DNA of 47,676 bases from CAZGSG01 sp964528095 (lineage in GTDB: Bacteria > Bacteroidota > Bacteroidia > Chitinophagales > Chitinophagaceae): assembly GCA_964528095.1 (NCBI GenBank), contig CAZGSG010000009.1:1-47676 (forward strand), read 5' to 3'. Under the pieces are notes generated by a model that was given only the letters and a program-made list of their open reading frames with translations, did not search any database and was not told the origin of the DNA. This document shows positions 16,451 through 25,282 of this stretch, piece after piece. Position numbers and translations under genes: made by a program. How positions within the stretch are numbered: the stretch's first letter is position 1; each line of letters opens with the position of its first letter.

Positions 16451-17023
16451 TTATGCTCTTTGTTTGGCGGCTACCGGCTTTTTCTTGCTTTTCTTGAGTG
16501 CCGCTTCAATAGCCGCACTAAGATTAGCAAAAGTCGGTTTACCTGTAAAAAGCTCTTCATTGATGAAAAAAGCGGGAAGCTCTTTCACACCTCTGTCGAT
16601 TCCTTCCTTCAGGTCATCCTGTACCTGCCAGCCATACACCCCATTTACCAGGTCATCAAGGAATTTTTTATTCTTAACGCCTGCTTCTTTGGAATGCAGT
16701 TTCAAACTGGTAGTACCCAGGTTTCTACGATTGTTAAAGAGCACATTGTGCATTTCCCAGAATTTACCCTCCTGACCTGCAGCTACTGCTGATTCGCTCG
16801 CTTTCAGACTTCTCTGGTGAATTTTTGTTAATGGGAAATGACGAAAGGTGAACTTTATTTTTCCTTCGAACTCTTCAAAAATTTGTTTCACCACTTCATT
16901 CACTTTTGCACACTCTTCACTTTCATACTCTCCAAACTGGACCACCGCTACCGGTGCATCTTTAGGACCCCAAAACATGTCCTTGGGTTCAATGATCTCA
17001 ACGATCTCTTTTTTAAATGCCAT
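16451..17023 (-). CDS. DsbA-like thioredoxin-fold protein lacking the first active-site Cys
   Basis: A 190-residue protein of the DsbA/thioredoxin_4 group. The N-terminal strand leads to GEYESEEC (31-38): where relatives have CxxC this one has S35-E-E-C38, so only the second cysteine remains. The helical insertion follows, then ELPAFFINEELFTGKPT with the cis-proline Pro150. No signal peptide, so probably cytoplasmic. A monothiol site suggests glutathione-transferase-like, isomerase or chaperone chemistry rather than dithiol oxidation. A basic tail (KKSKKKPVAAKQR) ends the protein. Confidence 0.85.
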   Translation of the reverse strand: MAFKKEIVEIIEPKDMFWGPKDAPVAVVQFGEYESEECAKVNEVVKQIFEEFEGKIKFTFRHFPLTKIHQRSLKASESAVAAGQEGKFWEMHNVLFNNRRNLGTTSLKLHSKEAGVKNKKFLDDLVNGVYGWQVQDDLKEGIDRGVKELPAFFINEELFTGKPTFANLSAAIEAALKKSKKKPVAAKQRA

Positions 17024-17681
17024 TTTTTATCTGCTTTTTATAATTCCCGGAGCTTTTGAGAGCTCCTTTCGGTAATCATCTATATAACAACCTTCGGGTT
17101 ATTTTGTTGATGTTTTTCTTTAATTTCCTTGACTTAAAACAAGCCTGGAAGCGGCTGAAGATAATACATTTTCATACCTGCGATATACTTGAAAAAGCTA
17201 ATTTTATGAACGGTATATCCCCAATCTGAAAATCAGGAAGTTGCGCAATTTTTTTTTAACTAATAACTCAAAATAATACAGATCTGAGAGAAAATTCTTC
17301 GCGGAATAAACCCTTATAAATCGGATTTTAAACCAATTAATTTCTTTTCCGAAAATTAACGGTCACCAATCCCTCGTATGTGACCGCAGTGTTAACTAAA
17401 TTTTGTACAAATACCCTTGGGTGTAAGGATTTTTAAGGCCGCAAATATATGATTTTCAATACTATACGATAGTGTTTTTTTAGGTTACGATGCGCAAAAG
17501 GGTCAGAACATGGTTTGCATCCGGCAAAAAGCTGGATTACATTTGTATCAACAACAGCAAATACGCTGATCTGGTTATCTGAAACCAGCTATTCTATCCG
17601 ATCACTTGCCCCCTTGCCTGCCAGCCCCCACGATTGCCCCCTCAAATTTTTGTATAGTCATTAACCTTAAAAAGTATAGTC
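17024..17681. other. Long gene-free stretch (658 bp)
   Basis: No credible gene on either strand. It contains a hairpin of GGAGCT/AGCTCC near 17050, a 7-bp hairpin CGGTCAC (17360-17366) / GTGACCG (17380-17386), a minus-strand TATATTTG box (17442-17449), and a possible 30-codon frame at 17490-17582. It could hold a non-coding RNA or long leaders of either flanking gene. I cannot decide from sequence alone. Confidence 0.5.
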
Positions 17682-17683
17682 AT
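17652..17683 (+). repeat. 10-bp direct repeat overlapping a start codon
   Basis: GTATAGTCAT occurs at 17652-17661 and again at 17674-17683, where its last two bases are the first two of the ATG of the next gene. The 22-bp period is about two helical turns. It may be an operator or a translation-initiation signal. Confidence 0.5.
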
Positions 17684-18089
17684 GAAAAAAGTAACAATCA
17701 ACCCCCGTATCGCAGCAATCGCTTTAGCATTTGTTTTAGTTTCTTCTTTTGCACTTCCTGCATCTGCAAACGATGAAAAAAATGTAATACCCGTAGAACT
17801 GAGGTTCCTCGGCAATTTCAAAAACCAACCTCTTTTCCAATTGAGCTTTACCAATGCTGTAGAAAGCGAATTTACAGTGGTAGTACGCGACGAATACAAC
17901 ACTGTGTTGTATAAAGACAATGTAAAAGGTGGCGTTTTTGCAAAAAAATTCCTTTTCAATACAGACGAATTGGGTGATGCGGCTCTTCGTTTCGAGATAA
18001 CTGGTACTAAGGATCAAAAGCCTGCAATTTTCGAGATCAGCAAGAACTCTCGTTATATCCAGGATGTAGTAGTGAATAAAGTAAAATAA
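17682..18089 (+). CDS. Small secreted protein
   Basis: A 135-residue protein with a signal peptide (about 1-29, ALPASA then ND). The mature part is a compact beta-rich domain (VELRFLGNFKNQPLFQLSFTN, FTVVVRDEYNTVLY, ALRFEITGTKDQ) resembling the small periplasmic proteins common in Chitinophagaceae, with no named function known to me. It sits alone, with a very long upstream gap and a strong terminator, which suggests a highly expressed monocistronic gene. Confidence 0.8.
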   Translation: MKKVTINPRIAAIALAFVLVSSFALPASANDEKNVIPVELRFLGNFKNQPLFQLSFTNAVESEFTVVVRDEYNTVLYKDNVKGGVFAKKFLFNTDELGDAALRFEITGTKDQKPAIFEISKNSRYIQDVVVNKVK

Positions 18090-18119
18090 TTAAGACCCGT
18101 ACATTATCTCAGCTAAAAA

Positions 18120-18152
18120 ACATATCCCGGATCACCGGGATATGTTTTTTTT
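18120..18152 (+). terminator. Strong terminator after the small secreted protein
   Basis: Perfect 11-bp stem ACATATCCCGG (18120-18130) / CCGGGATATGT (18135-18145), 4-base loop ATCA, followed by a run of T to 18152. Confidence 0.93.
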
Positions 18153-18197
18153 ATGCGGGTATATGATGCATAGTTCTATGTTCAGTGCTGAATAAGA

Positions 18198-18455
18198 TCA
18201 TTCATTCACCAGCGAGTCATCCTGTTGCATGATCTTTTGTAAGCCATTACCGGTAATGCGGATAATAAGCGTGTTTTGTTGTTCTGTAACGACCATGCCT
18301 TCCTGTTCCAGCAATTCCAACTGTTGCTGTATGACAGACCACTCCTGCAATTGGCGTAGAATGAGCTCACGCGGACGGCATCCATAATTTTCCGGCTGCG
18401 GATCGTTTTTAACGATATCGTAAATGGTGTGGAGAAGGTGGTAATGGGCTTGCAT
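18198..18455 (-). CDS. Small hypothetical protein, winged-helix-like
   Basis: An 85-residue mostly helical protein ending in a short beta pair (EGMVVTEQQNTLIIRITGNGLQKI). The pattern of helices, a QLELLEQEGMV turn and a wing resembles a small winged-helix DNA-binding domain, but no family is recognised. It lies alone between convergent terminator and intergenic space. Confidence 0.6.
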   Translation of the reverse strand: MQAHYHLLHTIYDIVKNDPQPENYGCRPRELILRQLQEWSVIQQQLELLEQEGMVVTEQQNTLIIRITGNGLQKIMQQDDSLVNE

Positions 18456-18629
18456 TATCTAAAAATATCGGAAAAATTGATTACCCACTAAAATAATTTA
18501 TCAACAGGCCTTATGAATAACTTTTAGCAATCAGTCGCAGTATGCTCTCTTTTTCCGTGAAAAGATGCCCTGTTTTGACTGCCGGTTTATTGGCTCGGGC
18601 CTTATTGATATTAACGATTGTTAGGAAGA

Positions 18630-19109
18630 TTACAATAGACAAGCCATTAAGACTTCATCCAGGAAACTGTTTTCTTTTTGCAGCCAGGTGTATTTTTTTA
18701 ATACCCCTTCTTTTTCAAACCCGCATTTTTCATAGAGCTGAATTGCTTTCTCATTTATAACAGCGACACTAAGTTCGATACGCCTGAAATCTCGTTGCCG
18801 AGCCAAATCAATTATTTCCTGCAGCATTTTACGACCATGACCCTTACCTGCAAAAGATGGATGAATGGCAAGACCACCCAGGTAAGCGATATGAGAAGTG
18901 CGGTAAGTAAGTGGTATTAGTTTGAACATTCCTGCATCGGTTCCCCTATCTGTATAGATGAACTTGATCTCTTTGGACAACAAGTCCTCAAAAATGGGCT
19001 GAAAATTTTCCCTGCTCATTTCCTCATATAGGAGATACCTGTTTATTTCCGGATGCATGTACAGACCATAGATAAACTCAATATCCTTGTTTGTAGCTTT
19101 TCTTATCAT
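18630..19109 (-). CDS. GNAT-family N-acetyltransferase
   Basis: A 159-residue acetyl-CoA-dependent acetyltransferase. The acetyl-CoA site is HPSFAGKGHGRKMLQEII (about 88-105, pattern Q/RxxGxG/A as GKGHGRK), followed by the C-terminal LYEKCGFEKEGVLKKY segment typical of the RimI/RimJ-like subgroup. The substrate cannot be told. Monocistronic. Confidence 0.9.
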   Translation of the reverse strand: MIRKATNKDIEFIYGLYMHPEINRYLLYEEMSRENFQPIFEDLLSKEIKFIYTDRGTDAGMFKLIPLTYRTSHIAYLGGLAIHPSFAGKGHGRKMLQEIIDLARQRDFRRIELSVAVINEKAIQLYEKCGFEKEGVLKKYTWLQKENSFLDEVLMACLL

Positions 19110-19535
19110 TTCTTTTTAATTAACGGATAATGTTAGCTCACGTATCGTAGTTGTCTATCCCGGTTAAACATTATTTTGTACAATCTGAGGAATCATAATC
19201 CGCCTGGTGCCGGGGGCTGAACCGGTACCAATTCCTGGATATAGAGCACTACCGATTATTTTTTACAAACATACAGGTAGTCATCTGTAGGATTAAATAG
19301 TCGCCCGTTTATTTTGAAGTTATAGCCAATCAATTTCGAATTTTATAACGACTTTATCTCCCCCACTCCCGTCCAATAGTTTCAAAATGGCAAGTTTCGA
19401 CCGCTCCTACCACTTATTCCCTTACCTTTATGCCGCTCTTTGTTAATTAATCCAGTCGTATTTAACTGTTTAGCCTCATTTTCTTACAGTTAAACCAGTT
19501 TCAGGCTTATTCATTTTAAAAACAAACATCGCTGT
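19110..19535. other. Gene-free stretch (426 bp)
   Basis: I see no gene or RNA here. The only structure is an 8-bp stem with one G-U pair, GGTGCCGG (19206-19213) / CCGGTACC (19222-19229), without a T-run on either side. Confidence 0.5.
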
Positions 19536-19880
19536 ATGTTCACACAAACGTGGAATAAATACATACCTGTCCTCAAAATATTATTAAAGCGTTCCGCAAA
19601 TGGCGAACAGACGCTGGCAATGAATGGGACTGATTTTCAACGGGCCGCTGGTGGTCGTAAGATCAAATTCAGTTTTAGTATCAATCTTCGGAAAGGTCGT
19701 CTGGCCAGCCTCGACAACCCCACTCCCCTGGCCAAAGATTTCGCGGAATCCATGCAAGGCGACGAAACGATCAGGCAGTTAACACGCGTGAATGATTATG
19801 AACTGACGTTGACCAATAATTTCGAATTATTGATAAAAAATATCACTCCTCCCACAGCCGCGCCGGTTGACACAGAATAA
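19536..19880 (+). CDS. Hypothetical protein
   Basis: A 114-residue protein without signal peptide or membrane helix. The first half is basic (YIPVLKILLKRS, GRKIKFSFSINLRKGRL), the second acidic and ending in a proline-rich tail. I recognise no domain. It is flanked by 426 bp and 158 bp of non-coding DNA, so it is presumably monocistronic. Coding character is supported by length and regular composition only. Confidence 0.65.
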   Translation: MFTQTWNKYIPVLKILLKRSANGEQTLAMNGTDFQRAAGGRKIKFSFSINLRKGRLASLDNPTPLAKDFAESMQGDETIRQLTRVNDYELTLTNNFELLIKNITPPTAAPVDTE

Positions 19881-20038
19881 TAAAACCGTTACAGCACTCA
19901 ACCCTTTCGATCATTATGACCCAGTCCCGTTAAGGACTGAATTATGGAATCCAGCGATCGATTGCAGCCATTCCGCTTGAACCATATTTTAAAGTGTACT
20001 CTTATTTAAGTACCAGCTAAAAACTCATCCACGACTCA

Positions 20039-20776
20039 ATGCTTATAAAGCTCGTTGATACGTTTCTTACTGCAGCCATTTGTTTAGCCATCCTTACGCC
20101 TTTCGTGCTGTTTTTTGTCCTTTTTAAGAAACCCCGGAATTACCGGCCGCTACTGCTGTTTGTATTATTCTTTTTTATCCAGGCCCTGCTCACTCCCATC
20201 AGCGGTTATTTTAATTTAGTACCCGGGATAAATGGCAACTGGCAGGCAAGGATACTAAGCATCATTGCTGCAATCATCTGTATGGCTTGCTCCGGGTATG
20301 CTTTTAAACAATACGGCCTGGGATTCCAGTTCAAAAAGAACTGGTGGACATTTTTTGTTTTTGCACTCGTCTATAGCCTGATCACACATCTTCTTGCATT
20401 TAAGGGTCATTGGCCGGGCCATTATTCTGCAGAGACCATCGCTTTCCGGGCTACATTGCCTGGATTAGATGATGAGATCTGGTTCAGGGCTATCTATCTA
20501 TTATTGTTCAACGAATTGTTCGGGCGACCGGTAAAGATCGGAAAGCTACAGTTTGGCGTGGCTGTGTTGATTACCGCGATCTTATTTGGTGTGGTGCAGG
20601 GAGTAAGCGTACACCAGTTGCATATCTACATACATTGGAATAGCATGAAAGCACCTTTGATCGCTGGTTTGATCTGGGCATTGGTGACAGAGGCTTCGGG
20701 TAATATCTGGCCGGCAGTGTTCTTGCATAATTTCAGTAATACGCTGAACTATCTCCTGGGTGTGTACAGGTGGTGA
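20039..20776 (+). CDS. CPBP-type membrane protein (motif 2 degenerate)
   Basis: A 245-residue polytopic membrane protein with about seven helices. The CPBP/Abi-type motifs appear as DDEIWFR (about residues 144-150, motif 1 normally EExxxR) and HNFSN near the C-terminus (motif 3, HxxxN). Motif 2, normally FxxxH, reads FGVVQ, so one catalytic His is absent at the usual place; nearby histidines in VSVHQLHIYIH might compensate. Such proteins are intramembrane glutamate proteases or inactive relatives. Monocistronic. Confidence 0.8.
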   Translation: MLIKLVDTFLTAAICLAILTPFVLFFVLFKKPRNYRPLLLFVLFFFIQALLTPISGYFNLVPGINGNWQARILSIIAAIICMACSGYAFKQYGLGFQFKKNWWTFFVFALVYSLITHLLAFKGHWPGHYSAETIAFRATLPGLDDEIWFRAIYLLLFNELFGRPVKIGKLQFGVAVLITAILFGVVQGVSVHQLHIYIHWNSMKAPLIAGLIWALVTEASGNIWPAVFLHNFSNTLNYLLGVYRW

Positions 20777-20799
20777 TTATGTTTGGTTCCACACAGTGT

Positions 20800-20823
20800 A
20801 TTTTAGAATAGCTATTCTAAAAT
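20800..20823. repeat. 24-bp perfect palindrome
   Basis: Positions 20800-20823 form an uninterrupted palindrome centred on AGCT (half-site ATTTTAGAATAG). It begins 23 bp after the CPBP stop codon. It may be a protein-binding site or a cruciform; without a loop or T-run it is a poor intrinsic terminator. Confidence 0.75.
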
Positions 20824-20992
20824 GCGCTGCCGAAACCTCTATCAAAATACACGAGCCTTAAAAAATAGGTCTGAGTATATTTAGCTGATGATGCCTGCAA
20901 AGCCAAAAATTTAAATATAGTTAGGCATGAGCTCAACTAATTTTCCATTGCGTAACTATTTCACACAGCGAAGCCCGCTATTGGCTCACCAT

Positions 20993-21031
20993 AAAAAAAC
21001 CGTCCCGGAAAAATCTCCAAAGACGGTTTTC
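20993..21031 (-). terminator. Terminator of clpB
   Basis: Stem AAAACCGTC (20996-21004) / GACGGTTTT (21022-21030). On the minus strand the stem is followed by a T-run (the A-run at 20993-20999). It sits about 45 bp beyond the clpB stop. Confidence 0.85.
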
Positions 21032-21075
21032 ATGTATTCATTCTACCGGGCAGCTTCTACTCTTATTGATCCATC

Positions 21076-23685
21076 TCATTTCACTTTTTCCGCGATATCA
21101 TTTCTGAACACCACAGTATTATCAAACACATCGATCAGTACCGGGTGCGACCTGTCTATATCTCCCGCCAGTATCCGTTTGCTCAACTTGTTCACAATCT
21201 CTTTTTGTATCAATCTCTTCAGCGGTCTCGCGCCAAACTGAGGATCGAAGCCCTGCTCGGCCAGGAAATCAAGCGCATAGTCTGTAAATTCCAGGTGGAT
21301 GCCAGTTTCTCTCAGCAAAGACTGGAGATTGTTTAGCTGGATGTTTACAATAGACCGGATCTCCTTTTTGAGTAATGGCTGGAACATAATGATCTCGTCT
21401 ACCCTGTTGAGGAACTCAGGTCGTATAGTCTGCCGTAACAGGTTCATGACTTCTACTTTTGCCTTCGCTGCGGCTTCTTCAATATTCCGTTCCGATACAC
21501 CTTCAAAAGCTTCCTGTATCAGGTGACTTCCTATATTGCTTGTCATGATGATGATCGTATTCTTAAAATTCACCACCCTGCCTTTATTATCTGTCAACCG
21601 GCCATCATCCAATACCTGCAATAGTACATTCCATACATCCGGATGGGCCTTTTCGATTTCATCAAGCAACACTACACTATAAGGTTTGCGGCGTACGGAT
21701 TCTGTCAACTGCCCCCCTTCATCATACCCTACATATCCCGGAGGTGCACCCACAAGCCTGCTCACTGTATGCTTTTCCTGGTACTCACTCATATCTATCC
21801 GGGTCATCATGCTTTCGTCGTCAAATAAATATTCTGCGAGCGCCTTTGCCAGTTCTGTTTTACCTACGCCCGTTGTACCCAGGAAGATAAAAGAACCGAT
21901 TGGTTTTTTAGGATCCTGTAAGCCCGCCCTGCTTCTACGAATAGCATCCGCTACCGCAATGATCGCTTCGTCCTGTCCTACTACACGTTCATGCAGGTGA
22001 TCCTCCAATAACAATAATTTTTCCCGGTCGCTTTGCAACATCTTTGTTACGGGAATGCCTGTGGCTTTTGCTACGCTTTCCGCAATGTCTTCAGCATCCA
22101 CCTCTTCTTTTAACAGGCGCTTTTCATCACTACTCGCAAGCTGCAATGTAAGATCGGCAATGAGTTTTTCTTCTTCTTTTACTTTACCATACCGGATCTC
22201 CGCTACCTTTCCATAATCGCCATTCCGTTCTGCCTGTTCGGCTTCCTGTTTCAGCGTTTCAATATTTGCTTTGGCATTCTGGATCTTTTCTACCAGTTCT
22301 TTTTCGTCTTTCCATTTTGCTTTCAGCGTATCTCTTTCTACCGCGAGATTAGCAATCTCTGTATTGAGCTCTTTTAATTTCGCTTCATCATCCTCTCTTT
22401 TGATCGCTTCTCTTTCTATCTCCAGTTGCCTGATCTGTCTTTCCAGTTTATCCAGTTCTTCCGGCATAGAATTCATTTCCAACCGAAGTTTGGCCGCACT
22501 TTCATCTATCAGGTCAATCGCTTTATCAGGAAGAAACCTATCTGTGATATAACGGCTTGAGAGTTCTACTGCCGCGATAATGGCTTCATCTTTTATTCTT
22601 ACATGGTGGTGTGTTTCATATCGGTCCTTCAAACCACGTAAAATAGAAATGGCGTCTTCCACACTTGGTTCATCAATCAGCACTTTCTGAAAACGCCTTT
22701 CTAATGCTTTATCTTTTTCAAAGAATTTTTGATATTCGTTCAGGGTAGTAGCACCTACTGCTCTTAATTCACCCCTTGCTAATGCGGGTTTCAATATATT
22801 GGCTGCATCCATTGCACCTTCTCCTCCGCCGGCACCCACCAGCGTATGTATCTCATCAATGAAGAGGATGATCTCTCCGTCACTGTCACCTACTTCTTTC
22901 ACTACACCTTTTAACCTTTCTTCAAATTCTCCTTTATATTTTGCACCTGCAATGAGCAATCCCATGTCCAATGCGTAGATGATCTTTGATTTCAGGTTCT
23001 CTGGCACATCACCGTTCACGATACGATGAGCAATACCCTCTGCGATTGCGGTTTTACCCACACCTGGTTCACCCACGAGTATAGGGTTGTTTTTTGTACG
23101 ACGCGACAGGATATGCAATGTTCTTCTTATCTCTTCATCACGACCAATAACAGGATCGAGTTTGCCCTGTCTTGCCAGTTCATTCAGGTTCTTGGCATAT
23201 TTGTTCAATGCGTTGAATTCCTGTGTTTGCGTTTGTGAGGTAACAGTATCGCCTTTACGTAGTTCTTTAATAGCTGTTAAAAGTCCTTTTTCTGTAAGAC
23301 CGGCATTCTTTAATAATTTAGCCGGTGCATCATTGCCCTGCACAATGGCCAGCAATAAATGTTCGGGAGTAATAAATTCGTCATTGAATTGTTTGAGTGC
23401 CGAACCGGCCCTCAGTATCACATTGTTTGCATCACGGCTTATTTGCTGTGCTGCATCACCGGAAGAACGGGGCAGTTTGCTGATCAGTTCATCCAGCTTT
23501 GTGTCAAGGAGGTTGAGGGTTACATTGTTTTTTTTCAGCAGATGGTCTACAGGCGAATCCTGCTGTTCAAGCAAAGCCTTTAAAATATGTTCTGTTTCAA
23601 TATTGGGGCTTTGCGCATTGAATGCGATCTGCTGAGCCTGTTGAAAGGCTTCTGCAGCTTTTATGGTAAAATTTCCTAAGTTCAT
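21076..23685 (-). CDS. clpB: ATP-dependent disaggregase ClpB
   Basis: An 869-residue Hsp100 hexameric chaperone that, with DnaK, extracts proteins from aggregates. The N-domain repeats span about 1-145; AAA1 has Walker A GEPGVGKT (205-212); the long coiled-coil middle domain is about 400-540 (ELDKLERQIRQLEIEREAI...); AAA2 has FLGTTGVGKTELAKA and the arginine-finger region FLNRVDE. It lacks the ClpP-binding IGF/L loop, as expected for ClpB. Monocistronic with its own terminator. No HrcA-type CIRCE repeat is seen upstream. Confidence 0.98.
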   Translation of the reverse strand: MNLGNFTIKAAEAFQQAQQIAFNAQSPNIETEHILKALLEQQDSPVDHLLKKNNVTLNLLDTKLDELISKLPRSSGDAAQQISRDANNVILRAGSALKQFNDEFITPEHLLLAIVQGNDAPAKLLKNAGLTEKGLLTAIKELRKGDTVTSQTQTQEFNALNKYAKNLNELARQGKLDPVIGRDEEIRRTLHILSRRTKNNPILVGEPGVGKTAIAEGIAHRIVNGDVPENLKSKIIYALDMGLLIAGAKYKGEFEERLKGVVKEVGDSDGEIILFIDEIHTLVGAGGGEGAMDAANILKPALARGELRAVGATTLNEYQKFFEKDKALERRFQKVLIDEPSVEDAISILRGLKDRYETHHHVRIKDEAIIAAVELSSRYITDRFLPDKAIDLIDESAAKLRLEMNSMPEELDKLERQIRQLEIEREAIKREDDEAKLKELNTEIANLAVERDTLKAKWKDEKELVEKIQNAKANIETLKQEAEQAERNGDYGKVAEIRYGKVKEEEKLIADLTLQLASSDEKRLLKEEVDAEDIAESVAKATGIPVTKMLQSDREKLLLLEDHLHERVVGQDEAIIAVADAIRRSRAGLQDPKKPIGSFIFLGTTGVGKTELAKALAEYLFDDESMMTRIDMSEYQEKHTVSRLVGAPPGYVGYDEGGQLTESVRRKPYSVVLLDEIEKAHPDVWNVLLQVLDDGRLTDNKGRVVNFKNTIIIMTSNIGSHLIQEAFEGVSERNIEEAAAKAKVEVMNLLRQTIRPEFLNRVDEIIMFQPLLKKEIRSIVNIQLNNLQSLLRETGIHLEFTDYALDFLAEQGFDPQFGARPLKRLIQKEIVNKLSKRILAGDIDRSHPVLIDVFDNTVVFRNDIAEKVK

Positions 23686-23820
23686 ATTCTAATAGTTTGA
23701 TGGTATTTTAAAGGTTGCTCTTTTACCAGTCAGAAATTAACAGACCGGATTAAGAAATTCAAATAACTTTAAGTCCAGAATTATCATCAAATCATAATCC
23801 AAGAAATAATTCATGCTACA

Positions 23821-24864
23821 ATGTCATATAGATCTACTCTAAACTGCCTGAAATGCAGTATGTTAGGCCTTTTTCTGCTATTATTACATCCTCTTTTTGC
23901 ACAGTATAATTTTGATGCCCTGGATGCCTCACTGAAGGAAAAACAGAAGGTATTGGGTAAGGATCTCGTCATGATGGTTTGGAAAGGCGATAGCCTTGTA
24001 TTTAAAAAAGAACTGGGCGAGTTCAACAGCAAAACTGTAGCGCCGATTGCCAGTGCGAGCAAGTGGCTGACCGCTGCATTGGTAATGCAATTTGTAGACG
24101 AAGGAAAATTATCATTGGATGACAAGATCACAAAATGGATCCCGGAGTTTGAAAAGTATGGGAAAAATTATATCACCATCCGCTATTGTCTTTCGCATAT
24201 GACGGGTATTGAAGATGAAGGAAAACTGTTGAAGAAACTATTTCAACGGAAAAAATTTGCCTCACTGGAAGACGAAGTCAATTCTTTTGCATCAAGAGAG
24301 ATCAGGGCCAATCCCGGAACTGATTTCTGGTATGGCAGTATCGGGTTGAATATTGCGGGCCGGGTACTCGAGGTTGTCAGTAAAAAAAGGTTTGATCAAT
24401 TGATCAAACAAAAATTATTTACTCCTTTGGGAATGCGTAAAACGACTTTCAGCAATCTCGATGGCGGCGCCGTTAATCCTTCAGGCGGTGCACAGTCTAC
24501 AGCAGATGATTATATGCGATTCCTGGCGATGTTATTGAATAAAGGTAAATACATGGGGAAACAGGTATTAAGCGAAGAATCTGTGACCCAACTAATGACA
24601 TTGCAAACAAAGCCAGCCATGATTAAAAACGCCCCTAAATCAGCCGAAGGTCTTGGTTACGCGTTGGGTAATTGGGTAGTAGAGGAAAAAGATGGCAAAA
24701 CCATTGCAGCCGCCAGCCCGGGCTTATTCGGCACCTGGCCGATGATTGACCTCTGCAGGGGATATGCTTATCTTGTTTTTGTAAAGAACCTGCTGGGTGA
24801 GGAAAAAGCTGAAGCAAATATGCAGTTGAAGTCCCTGATAGATGAGCAGATACCCTGCAACTAA
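23821..24864 (+). CDS. Beta-lactamase-family serine hydrolase, secreted
   Basis: A 347-residue class C/penicillin-binding-like hydrolase with signal peptide (hydrophobic LGLFLLLLHPLFAQ, ending about residue 28). Catalytic SxxK is S78-A-S-K81 within PIASASKWLTAAL; the second-motif Tyr is in FWYGSIGLNIAG, where the usual YxN reads YGS; the family stretch LSHMTGIEDEGK follows the SxxK domain. Likely an esterase or D-aminopeptidase-like enzyme in the periplasm; true beta-lactamase activity cannot be inferred. Confidence 0.9.
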   Translation: MSYRSTLNCLKCSMLGLFLLLLHPLFAQYNFDALDASLKEKQKVLGKDLVMMVWKGDSLVFKKELGEFNSKTVAPIASASKWLTAALVMQFVDEGKLSLDDKITKWIPEFEKYGKNYITIRYCLSHMTGIEDEGKLLKKLFQRKKFASLEDEVNSFASREIRANPGTDFWYGSIGLNIAGRVLEVVSKKRFDQLIKQKLFTPLGMRKTTFSNLDGGAVNPSGGAQSTADDYMRFLAMLLNKGKYMGKQVLSEESVTQLMTLQTKPAMIKNAPKSAEGLGYALGNWVVEEKDGKTIAAASPGLFGTWPMIDLCRGYAYLVFVKNLLGEEKAEANMQLKSLIDEQIPCN

Positions 24865-24933
24865 GCTCCGTGAGACGCTCTGGATGATAACAGGCAGGCC
24901 TTGAATAGATGATTTCATTGTTAATTTACCGAC

Positions 24934-25272
24934 ATGTATGAACATCGTAAACAGAAGCTGGCACCCATGCGGGTATTTTACCAGCGGGTAATTAAAAATA
25001 TCCTGTTCGCCAGTGCTATCCTTTTTGTTTGCCTGCTGATAGGCATTTTAGGCTATCATTACACTGCGGATATTGCATGGCTTGACTCCATTCACAACGC
25101 TTCGATGATATTGAGTGGCATGGGTCCTGTAGTAGAGATCACAACCACGGCAGGTAAATGGTTCTCCTCTTTCTATGCGCTTTTTAGTGGAGTGGTATTT
25201 ATTACCAATATCGGCATTATACTTGCGCCTGCCATGCACCGGATGTTTCACCGGCTTCACCTGCAGGATTGA
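24934..25272 (+). CDS. Small two-helix membrane protein
   Basis: A 112-residue protein: a basic N-terminus, membrane helix at about 20-42 (ILFASAILFVCLLIGILGYHY), an extracytoplasmic loop, and helix about 80-102 ending in a His/Arg-rich tail. The layout of helix, loop with SGMGP and second helix faintly resembles a two-helix ion-channel subunit, but the TVGYG-type filter is absent. No family recognised. ATG 24934 chosen; ATG 24967 possible. Confidence 0.65.
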   Translation: MYEHRKQKLAPMRVFYQRVIKNILFASAILFVCLLIGILGYHYTADIAWLDSIHNASMILSGMGPVVEITTTAGKWFSSFYALFSGVVFITNIGIILAPAMHRMFHRLHLQD

Positions 25273-25282
25273 TGGCGGCTTA

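Noticed and set aside
17047..17080. tRNA-like or riboswitch-like hairpin near GGAGCTTTTGAGAGCTCC
   Set aside because: A single short hairpin with no cloverleaf or conserved tRNA boxes.
20927..21241. 104-codon plus-strand frame spanning the clpB terminator
   Set aside because: Covers the terminator hairpin and the antisense of the clpB 3' end; composition is not protein-like.
23087..23635. 182-codon plus-strand frame within clpB
   Set aside because: Antisense shadow of the ClpB N-domain; Ser/Leu/Cys-rich and without domain features.
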